A DNA stretch of 21,731 bases, taken from NCBI GenBank assembly GCA_002413785.1, contig DHXR01000024.1:221670-243400 (forward strand). The letters are read 5' to 3'. The notes beneath the pieces are model-generated. The model searched no databases. It saw nothing but the letters and a program-made list of their open reading frames with translations, and was not told the DNA's origin. Positions 13,269 to 19,275 of this stretch are shown here, in pieces. Within the stretch, counting starts at the first letter, position 1. Each line of letters opens with the position of its first letter. Origin of the DNA: Mucilaginibacter sp. UBA5151 (GTDB taxonomy: Bacteria > Bacteroidota > Bacteroidia > Sphingobacteriales > Sphingobacteriaceae). The position numbers and the translations under genes are program-made.

Positions 13269-13808
13269 ATGAAAAAACTCTTACTGGTGTTATTACTGGC
13301 TACTTCATGCCTGCTGGCTTCGGCACAAAAAAACACGCCCCAATCCTACATTGAACAGTTTAAGGACGATGCCATTCGCATTATGCACGAGACCGGCGTA
13401 CCTGCCAGCATAGTTTTAGGGGTTGCCATGCACGAATCGGGCTGCGGAAACAGCGCACTGGCACAGCACTTAAACAATCAGTTCGGTGTAAAAGGGAATA
13501 CCCACATAGTTTATTATCGGCGGAAAAAGATGGTGCATACTGCCTACAAACGTTATGAATCGGTATATGATTCTTTCCAGGATTTCGCCCGGATTATGAC
13601 GGAGCGCACCGAATTTAGCGGCATGTCGCTGCAACTTACCCATTTTGACTATACCGGCTGGGCGCATGGTATCCAGAAACATGGTTACGCGAGCGACCAC
13701 AAATGGTCCGGATATGTATTAGGTATTATTAAAAAATATCAGTTATACCTGTTTGATGAAAATCCTGGTGACCAAACCCGGGGCCAGGTGCAGCTGGCAA
13801 AAAACTAA
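13269..13808 (+). CDS. Secreted glucosaminidase-domain protein
   Basis: The 179-residue protein has a signal peptide (about 1-19, ending LLASAQ) and a single glucosaminidase domain (PF01832 type), which cleaves peptidoglycan between N-acetylglucosamine and N-acetylmuramic acid in the periplasm. The likely catalytic Glu56 is in SIVLGVAMHESGCGNSALA. NNQFGVKG (69-76) and YKRYESVYDSFQDFARIM, about 30 residues further on, are typical of the fold. No SH3, LysM or other wall-binding module is present, which is the common small Bacteroidota form; FlgJ-like C-terminal domains share the fold. It starts 3 bp after the O-methyltransferase stop and is presumably co-transcribed. It converges with the PpnP gene 53 bp further on. 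Confidence 0.92.
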   Translation: MKKLLLVLLLATSCLLASAQKNTPQSYIEQFKDDAIRIMHETGVPASIVLGVAMHESGCGNSALAQHLNNQFGVKGNTHIVYYRRKKMVHTAYKRYESVYDSFQDFARIMTERTEFSGMSLQLTHFDYTGWAHGIQKHGYASDHKWSGYVLGIIKKYQLYLFDENPGDQTRGQVQLAKN

Positions 13809-13861
13809 CGGAACGATTATAAGCTCAATCGGAAACACAAACAACCGTGTTCACTTAATTA

Positions 13862-14173
13862 TCAGGCATAGTAGCAGATATAGGCTACGTCTGTCCCGCA
13901 ATCCACATCAAAGGATACGCCCGATGGAACATGAAATTGTTCCGATGCGGTGTGCTGCTCCCAATCGCTGTTGTTTAACTTTGTGGTCATAATTCCCGAA
14001 ATAACAATAATTGTTTCTGGCGTTGAAGTACTGAAAATGTATTTTCCTTTTTTCATTACCCCAACGGTCGCCGGGCCCTTTTCGGTTTCAATGCCGAGGC
14101 TTTGAACATTGCCTTCAAAATAAACATTATGTTTAATGGGACTAATCGGAGATGTATTGGGAGAATCGCTCAT
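13862..14173 (-). CDS. ppnP: Pyrimidine/purine nucleoside phosphorylase (PpnP-like)
   Basis: PpnP (formerly DUF1255, YaiE) is a small cupin that splits many nucleosides with phosphate into base and ribose-1-phosphate. The 103-residue core shows NVYFEGNVQSLGIETEKGPATVGVM, GKYIFSTSTPETIIVISG, and the end DVAYICYYA, lining up along the whole 94-residue E. coli protein. I start at the ATG at 14173 (MSDSPNTSPISPIKHN). A longer frame begins at a GTG at 14230, but its extra 19 residues are not found in the family as I know it. The neighbours are a convergent glucosaminidase gene and an upstream DUF3078 gene on the same strand, with no metabolic link visible. Confidence 0.86.
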   Translation of the reverse strand: MSDSPNTSPISPIKHNVYFEGNVQSLGIETEKGPATVGVMKKGKYIFSTSTPETIIVISGIMTTKLNNSDWEQHTASEQFHVPSGVSFDVDCGTDVAYICYYA

Positions 14174-14260
14174 GCTGTCTGTATGGTTTAAAGGGCCTAA
14201 AATAGCAATATGCGGATAATAAATCAGCACGGATAGCGGTTTTTTCCTTTTTTTCCTCCA

Positions 14261-15271
14261 CTACGGGAACTTATAAATCACACCCAAAGCAATTCCTTCC
14301 GTCCCCTGAATGCTGGTCGAGGTGTTTTTATCGTACAAAAAGGTGCCGTTCACGGTAAAGGCCATCAGGCGGTTTACTTTGGCGGTTAACGTTGCATCTA
14401 TGCGGTGGCTGGTATAGGCCAGCGGTTGTATATACGGCATAAACAGGGCGTACCGTAGGTTAAGGTGCATGGTTTTGGTGAGGTCCTTATCAATACCGGC
14501 AACTACCTGTACCGCCAATTGGTTATAAAATGTATGGCCGATGGGTACGCCGTAATTGGCAGGCTGGTTATGGTAAATGGTTGTATCAAGCACGAAGGTT
14601 TGACGTGCGGTACCGGTACCAATGCGCAGGTCGAACCATTTATTGGGCTTGTACTCAAAGCCTAATGACTCGGTCAGATAACCCGGCGACATGAAATTGG
14701 AGATCATGTAAGGGTTTTGTGCATTGCTCCCGTCTGGGTTGGTGTAATTATAACCTGCGGTAAACTGCGATTCGAAAGTAAGCGACCCGAAAAAGAACCA
14801 TCTTTTTGATAGCTGTGTAGCCAGTTTATTATCAAAAAATATACGGTCATTAGTTTTTCGGGAACCCTGGCCCTTGTTCTTTGATATGCCGTAAAGCAGG
14901 TTGGTTTCGGTAGTAAAATCCATCGGCTTTTTGTTGTATTCGGCCTTAAAATCAAAGTTCGACCCTAAGGCTATCGCATTCACTCCACCTGCACTATAGT
15001 TGCCGGTAAATGCCGACTGACTGAAATTAAGCCCGAAAATAACAGATTTATGCCAGTAGCTTATCTTATAATCAAGCATGTCAACAGGCACCAGTTCTTT
15101 ATTGATCTGTATGGGCCGGTAAAGAATTGGCAATGAATTTTTTCCGGGATCAATGCGGAATTTGTTGAGGAGGTTGGTGTCTGTTTTAAGGGAGTCGGTT
15201 TTTTGTGCTTTTACTGAAAATGCAAAGCCTAAAATCAATAAAATGAATAACCCGGGGGTGGTTTTTAGCAT
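14261..15271 (-). CDS. DUF3078 outer-membrane beta-barrel-like protein
   Basis: The 336-residue protein has a signal peptide (about 1-22, ending VKAQ) and a body of alternating strands rich in aromatic residues that ends in YKFP, as outer-membrane barrels do. WHKSVIFGLNFSQSAFTGNYSAGGVNAIALG is the conserved block of DUF3078, a Bacteroidota family of unknown function. The terminal Phe-Pro is close to but not the classical terminal Phe recognised by the Bam machinery. A possible -7 element (TAAATTTG, minus strand at 15322-15329) would give a leader of about 45 bases. It sits upstream of the PpnP gene on the same strand with 87 bp between them. Role unknown. Confidence 0.84.
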   Translation of the reverse strand: MLKTTPGLFILLILGFAFSVKAQKTDSLKTDTNLLNKFRIDPGKNSLPILYRPIQINKELVPVDMLDYKISYWHKSVIFGLNFSQSAFTGNYSAGGVNAIALGSNFDFKAEYNKKPMDFTTETNLLYGISKNKGQGSRKTNDRIFFDNKLATQLSKRWFFFGSLTFESQFTAGYNYTNPDGSNAQNPYMISNFMSPGYLTESLGFEYKPNKWFDLRIGTGTARQTFVLDTTIYHNQPANYGVPIGHTFYNQLAVQVVAGIDKDLTKTMHLNLRYALFMPYIQPLAYTSHRIDATLTAKVNRLMAFTVNGTFLYDKNTSTSIQGTEGIALGVIYKFP

Positions 15272-15404
15272 AGTTTTTATTAAGCTTTTCGCGTATTACC
15301 TGCTATTTAACAGATGAAGTGCAAATTTATTATATCCGGTCAATAATCCGGTATTGGAAATTGTAAAAATATCATGTTTGTTGGTAAAAAAAGCGCACTG
15401 CATC

Positions 15405-16226
15405 TCAGTTTTTCTTTCCGCAAACCATTAAATGCGGACTAAACGAAAAAAGATCAGCGTTCTCCTCTGTGGACTTTAGCAGGTCCATCATAGCTTCCCT
15501 CTTTTTCGGGTCCGACCGGGTTTCAAAATACTTGCTGTCGAGCCATACTATGCCTTCTACGGCAAACAATCTCGGATTATTGAAGCCTGCTTCCCTTGTT
15601 TCATCAATCAATTCAGCCGGTTTATGAAAAAATGCTTCAGGCAATATCCCCGGCCAGTTTGCCGGCGGATTATGGATCCCGGATTTAAGCTCATTCTGGG
15701 ACATGTCGTAAAACTGGGGGTCGTGGATCATACCGTTCAGCAAGCCCGTGACAGTTGAAACCGTATGATTGATAGCGAACCCGAGCAACACGCCTGCAGG
15801 TTTAAGCACACGATATGCTTCTTTTAATGCTTTTATCCTGTCGGCCTTTAATTGCAAATGATAAAGGGGGCCATGTAAAATGACCATATCTGCAAATTCG
15901 TCCTTAAAATCAAGTTTCCGGGCTTCACCCAATGTGGCTTTGAAAGGTTTTTTAAGTTTTTCCGCTCTTTTTTGCGCCTGCTGTATATACTTGTTAACCG
16001 GATCGATCAGATGAACCTGGTGTCCGATGTCCGCCAGCCATTCGGCATAAACGCCGGGGCCGCCGCCTGCATCAATAATAATAGCGCCTCCGGCAGGCAA
16101 ATAGCGGCTTATCAATTCCTTGTTCCGTTCAAATTCCAGCGGCCCCAGGCCAAACGTAAGCCGTTTGTCCTCAGACGCACCCGAATAAAACAGGTCTATC
16201 TCCGTGCTGATCATGTTATTTGTCAT
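15405..16226 (-). CDS. Class I SAM-dependent methyltransferase
   Basis: The 273-residue protein is a Methyltransf_11/25-type enzyme. SAM-binding motif I is DAGGGPGVYAEWLA (52-65), HLIDPVNKY (72-80) carries the acidic residue for the ribose, and ADMVILHGPLYHLQLKADRIKALKEAYRVLKPAGVLLGFAI follows as motifs II and III. The region after residue 150 is variable and probably chooses the substrate, which cannot be told. The start MTNNMISTEID at 16226 has a second in-frame ATG four codons later. It is transcribed away from the DUF4870-like gene, with 178 bp between the two starts. This is the third methyltransferase in the window, and the three are not close paralogues. Confidence 0.88.
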   Translation of the reverse strand: MTNNMISTEIDLFYSGASEDKRLTFGLGPLEFERNKELISRYLPAGGAIIIDAGGGPGVYAEWLADIGHQVHLIDPVNKYIQQAQKRAEKLKKPFKATLGEARKLDFKDEFADMVILHGPLYHLQLKADRIKALKEAYRVLKPAGVLLGFAINHTVSTVTGLLNGMIHDPQFYDMSQNELKSGIHNPPANWPGILPEAFFHKPAELIDETREAGFNNPRLFAVEGIVWLDSKYFETRSDPKKREAMMDLLKSTEENADLFSFSPHLMVCGKKN

Positions 16227-16404
16227 TTTCAGAAGAAAAGAGTTTGCCGGGAAATACTTGGCGCGTTAAAATATTGCCAATTAGTTACCGCATCATAATT
16301 TTTAAAAATAATCAAATTATGGGGCAACCAACAAATATTTAATGCGTATAAATGACAGATAATTATTAGGGGCCCTCTTCATGTAACTAAAAAAGAACAG
16401 AATT

Positions 16405-16779
16405 ATGAATAGAGGAAACCCCTTTGGAATACAGGATGATGGAAAAACAGCAGGGATGCTGAGTTATTTTTTTGTGTTAGGATGGTCGATGGCCTTCTTT
16501 GCATTTCATAAAAATGAAAAAACAAGTTTAAGCAGTTATCATTTGAGGCAAACACTGCTTTTATATATTTCGTATATAGTGGTGAGGTACGGATTGGCTT
16601 TTGTTTTTGGCGCTGTTGGATTACCAACCAACCTGTTTTCATCATATTATTTTGCAGTGCCGGTAAATTCAGGCTTTATTGCATTATGGATAATAGGTTT
16701 AGATGGCGCCATTAACGGCGAAGAAAAACCCATCCCCATTTTTGGCGAACAGGCGCAAATAATGTTTGCAACTATCTGA
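16405..16779 (+). CDS. DUF4870-like small membrane protein (paralogue 1)
   Basis: The 124-residue protein has about four hydrophobic segments and the block DGKTAGMLSYFFVLGW, followed by KTSLSSYHLRQTLLLYI and the end LWIIGLDGAINGEEKPIPIFGEQAQ, close to the DUF4870 and YtpI-like membrane families. Function is unknown. It is highly similar along its full length to the gene at 17535, so the two arose by duplication. An acidic or neutral residue interrupts the last membrane segment here (GLDGAING against GLIGAING in the paralogue). The start ATG at 16405 is preceded by an A-rich stretch (ACTAAAAAAGAACAGAATT) and no Shine-Dalgarno site, normal for the phylum. The pair is separated by the basic-protein gene on the opposite strand. 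Confidence 0.8.
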   Translation: MNRGNPFGIQDDGKTAGMLSYFFVLGWSMAFFAFHKNEKTSLSSYHLRQTLLLYISYIVVRYGLAFVFGAVGLPTNLFSSYYFAVPVNSGFIALWIIGLDGAINGEEKPIPIFGEQAQIMFATI

Positions 16780-16851
16780 AAAATAATTGCCCGATGGTTA
16801 CCCTCGGTGTAATCAGATCAATATTACCAACAGGATAATTTTGTACCCCTG

Positions 16852-17250
16852 TCAGGATACCTGGTTGTCCTTTTTTATTGGCGTTTCCGCCGATGCTTTA
16901 GCTACCTGTTTTTTCTTAGATGGCGCCGGTTTAACAACAGCCGCTTTTGCAGGTGGTTCTGGTGCGGCTTCGGTTTTAGCAGGGGTTGCAGCTTTTTTGC
17001 TTTTTACTTTTGGCGCAGGGGCTACAGCATTTTTAACTTCGTTACCAGTCTCCTGAATGGCTGATTGCGCGGGCTTCAATTCTTTGGAAATTATTTTAGC
17101 CAGTTTTTTTGATCCCTTCTTAACTTCTTTAAGCAACTTTTCAGATGCCGGCCCGAATTTTCCTGTTATCTTGTTAAATTCAGCAATCAAACTTTGCTGA
17201 ATCGCTTTTCTGGATGTTTTAACCGTTGAATTCTGCATTTTCTTACTCAT
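16852..17250 (-). CDS. Basic Lys/Ala/Pro-rich protein, histone H1-like composition
   Basis: The 132-residue protein has two parts. Residues 1-75 are basic and helix-forming (RKAIQQSLIAEFNKITGKFG, KLLKEVKKGSKKLAKIISKE). Residues 76-132 are low complexity, rich in Ala, Lys and Pro (KSKKAATPAKTEAAPEPPAK and similar), like histone H1 or AlgP tails. I recognise no family by name; a DNA-binding or other scaffolding role is only a guess from composition. A -7 element TACTTTTG (minus strand, 17268-17275) lies 17 bases before the ATG. The second Met (MQNSTVK) is a possible alternative start. The frame at 16787-17056 on the other strand is a compositional shadow. Confidence 0.65.
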   Translation of the reverse strand: MSKKMQNSTVKTSRKAIQQSLIAEFNKITGKFGPASEKLLKEVKKGSKKLAKIISKELKPAQSAIQETGNEVKNAVAPAPKVKSKKAATPAKTEAAPEPPAKAAVVKPAPSKKKQVAKASAETPIKKDNQVS

Positions 17251-17534
17251 ATATTTATAATAGGTTTCAAAAGTATGTTAAATAACGATGTCTTTAATAT
17301 TGTCATTATGTTAACAAAACAAAGTGGTTTAACATTTGTTTTGAGATATCTTTTATTTTAAAACGTATTTTGCCCTGCGTATAATCGTTGGACAATTGAA
17401 TGGACTGCAAACAAAATAAATATTTGTTATCCGTATCTGTTTGCGTCAATAAATATAAATATTTCTACTGAAAATGAGGATGTTATTAATTATTTATTTA
17501 ATTTTAATTTCATTTTCAAAAAACCTTAAATTTT
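17251..17534 (+). other. AT-rich intergenic region with a 9-bp inverted repeat
   Basis: No gene is seen in these 284 bp, which are strongly AT-rich. It contains the -7 element of the basic-protein gene (17268-17275) and a perfect 9-bp inverted repeat (CAAAACAAA at 17315-17323, TTTGTTTTG at 17335-17343, 11-base loop). The second half should hold the promoter of the gene at 17535, but no TAnnTTTG match is seen close to its ATG. Confidence 0.5.
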
Positions 17535-17909
17535 ATGGAACCTATTAACAATCCCGTAAACCAGGACAATGGCAAAACGGCCGGTATTATCAGTTACTTT
17601 ACTATTGTAGGATGGCTTATTGCCTATTTTGGATTTCATCAAAACAATAAAACAAGTTTGGGCAGTTATCAGCTAAGGCAAACCCTGCTTTTGCATATTG
17701 TTTTTATGGTGGTCAGATATGGGCTTGCTTTCGTTTTAGGGGCAGTTTGGCTTTCAGCAGGTGTATTTTCATTGTATTACCTGCTTTGGATCGTCCAACT
17801 CGTGTTTTTTATTCTTTGGATAATCGGTTTAATTGGCGCTATTAATGGCGAACAAAAACCAATCCCATTTTTTGGTGCATGGGCGCAAACCATGTTCCCT
17901 AATATTTAA
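17535..17909 (+). CDS. DUF4870-like small membrane protein (paralogue 2)
   Basis: The 124-residue protein is a close paralogue of the one at 16405. Identical or near-identical blocks are NGKTAGIISYF, NKTSLGSYQLRQTLLLHI, VVRYGLAFVLGAVWL and LWIIGLIGAINGEQKPIPFFG. About four membrane segments are predicted by eye, one more continuous than in the sister. The conserved polar motif SYQLRQTLLL between the first two segments and the terminal INGEQKPIP mark the family, whose function is unknown. The gene ends 13 bp before the convergent DACNV-like gene and the gap has no terminator. Upstream sequence of the two paralogues shows no similarity by eye, so they may be regulated separately. Confidence 0.82.
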   Translation: MEPINNPVNQDNGKTAGIISYFTIVGWLIAYFGFHQNNKTSLGSYQLRQTLLLHIVFMVVRYGLAFVLGAVWLSAGVFSLYYLLWIVQLVFFILWIIGLIGAINGEQKPIPFFGAWAQTMFPNI

Positions 17910-17921
17910 CATGCCGCTTAG

Positions 17922-19130
17922 TTAAAGCAGTAAAGCATCAACGTAATGCGCATGCACTATGCCTTCGCAGGGCGACCATGAAAAAATGGTGAACCTGCCA
18001 TCCTGCGATGAAACGAGTGCAATGGCGTCGCGTTGGTCAAAAACAAATTGTGCTGCCGAAAGGTGCCTGGTGCCGCCATTTTGAGCGGGGTGGATGGTTA
18101 TTGCTGTATTGCCTATCACCGGCTCGGTAACCATCATTTGTTTAACGGGCAGGCCGTTTGACGATAAGCCAATTTTTGCGCCAAAAGCCATTACTTCTAA
18201 TCTGTCGTTAATTATTGTTGCGCCGTCAACTGCCGTAAGCCCGGCAATACTCTCAACAGTACGGTTTACGTCTTCCTGCCAAAGGTTTTTGCCTTGTTCA
18301 TCCGGATTCTGCTCCATTAATAACTTAAGCTGATCAAATGCCGGCGTAACCGGATAGGTGATGGGGTGTATGATAGAATCGCGCCAGGCATCATTGCCGG
18401 AAGGCACTACCAGCAACGATCCCCCGTGCCTGTGGGCCCGCATAGAAGCCGCAAGTTGTACCAGTACATTTACCGGATCGTGCCAGCCGGTTGGCGAATT
18501 ATAATCCAATAAGGAAGTTAGCATTGCCGGGCAATCGGGCAGGCTTTTGCTGTGCTCATCAATTATTTTTATTTCATCGCCTTTAAGTACGGCAACGTTG
18601 ATAAATTTACCAAAACCGTTTATGCGGCGGTGTTTTACTACCAGCAAGCCGGGTTCAATAACTTCCAGCACAAAGCAGCAGTCCGGTATGTTCCTGGTAG
18701 TGCCCCAAACATAAAGCTCACCGTCTTCGTCCCAGATCCCGAGGTGGATACTGGAATGCTCAACAGCAGGGGCCAGTTTTGTCAAAACATCGGGGGTTAA
18801 AAATATACGTTCCTCAAGTACCAAAGGCTGTCCGGCCAGCAGGGGAGGCAAATAGGCCAGCGATATTTTGGGCGAACGTCCTTCTTCCCTGCGCAAACTG
18901 GCCCAAAATGTAACGTCAATTATCGCCTCTATAACGTTTTTCGAAGGTTCAGGTGCAAGGTTATCATCGCCCTGCTGTATAGCTGTCGCCAAAAGCCTTT
19001 CAAAATGACCCTGAATTGCAGGTGCTGCGGTGCCTGCCGCCTGGTATGTTGATTTGTAGGTCATTAATGCCGGAATTATTTCAGCCGCTAAAATACCGCT
19101 ATATTGGTTGATTAGGTATGCGCCCGGCAT
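17922..19130 (-). CDS. DisA_N-like (DACNV-type) predicted nucleotide-sensor protein
   Basis: The 402-residue protein ends in a domain resembling the diadenylate cyclase (DisA_N) fold. VDGATIINDRLEVMAFGAKI (301-320) corresponds to the DGA region, GTRHLSAAQ (353-361) to the RHR region, and IALVSSQDGRFTIFSW (370-385) to the strand that follows. GSLLVVPSGNDAWRDS (237-252) also fits the fold's first strands. The second catalytic Arg of RHR is Leu here (RHL), so cyclic-di-AMP synthesis is doubtful. This pattern fits DACNV, a predicted sensor relative of diadenylate cyclases; the name comes from memory and was not tested against a profile. Residues 1-230 are of unknown fold and contain no membrane segment. 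It converges with the DUF4870-like gene and diverges from the GH3 gene (145 bp apart). Confidence 0.7.
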   Translation of the reverse strand: MPGAYLINQYSGILAAEIIPALMTYKSTYQAAGTAAPAIQGHFERLLATAIQQGDDNLAPEPSKNVIEAIIDVTFWASLRREEGRSPKISLAYLPPLLAGQPLVLEERIFLTPDVLTKLAPAVEHSSIHLGIWDEDGELYVWGTTRNIPDCCFVLEVIEPGLLVVKHRRINGFGKFINVAVLKGDEIKIIDEHSKSLPDCPAMLTSLLDYNSPTGWHDPVNVLVQLAASMRAHRHGGSLLVVPSGNDAWRDSIIHPITYPVTPAFDQLKLLMEQNPDEQGKNLWQEDVNRTVESIAGLTAVDGATIINDRLEVMAFGAKIGLSSNGLPVKQMMVTEPVIGNTAITIHPAQNGGTRHLSAAQFVFDQRDAIALVSSQDGRFTIFSWSPCEGIVHAHYVDALLL

Positions 19131-19178
19131 AACTTGATTTAATTATGACGAATCTTCATCTATATCTGTCTGTTTTCT

Positions 19179-19209
19179 TTGAAATTTCAAATAATAATAT
19201 TTACTATTG
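19179..19209 (+). promoter_or_regulatory. Candidate promoter of the GH3 gene
   Basis: TTG (19179-19181), a 20-base spacer and TACTATTG (19202-19209) match the Bacteroidota consensus with one mismatch in the -7. The -7 lies inside the left arm of the palindrome at 19200-19232, so a protein bound there should block RNA polymerase. Confidence 0.45.
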
Positions 19210-19232
19210 TGTACTAATGACACAATGGTAAA
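19200..19232 (+). promoter_or_regulatory. Operator-like palindrome upstream of the GH3 gene
   Basis: TTTACTATTGTGT (19200-19212) and ACACAATGGTAAA (19220-19232) are 13-bp arms matching at 12 of 13 positions, separated by 7 bases. The total length of 33 bp and overlap with the predicted -7 element suit a dimeric repressor. It lies 43 bp before the GH3 start and about 70 bp from the divergent DACNV-like gene. The regulator is unknown. Confidence 0.6.
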
Positions 19233-19275
19233 TTCTGTCAATACCAATTTCCAGTAAACCTATTAAATTATTAAA

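Noticed and set aside
16787..17056. 89-codon plus-strand frame rich in Ala, Gly and Phe
   Set aside because: It is the complement of the low-complexity tail of the basic-protein gene, which has a promoter and a normal start.
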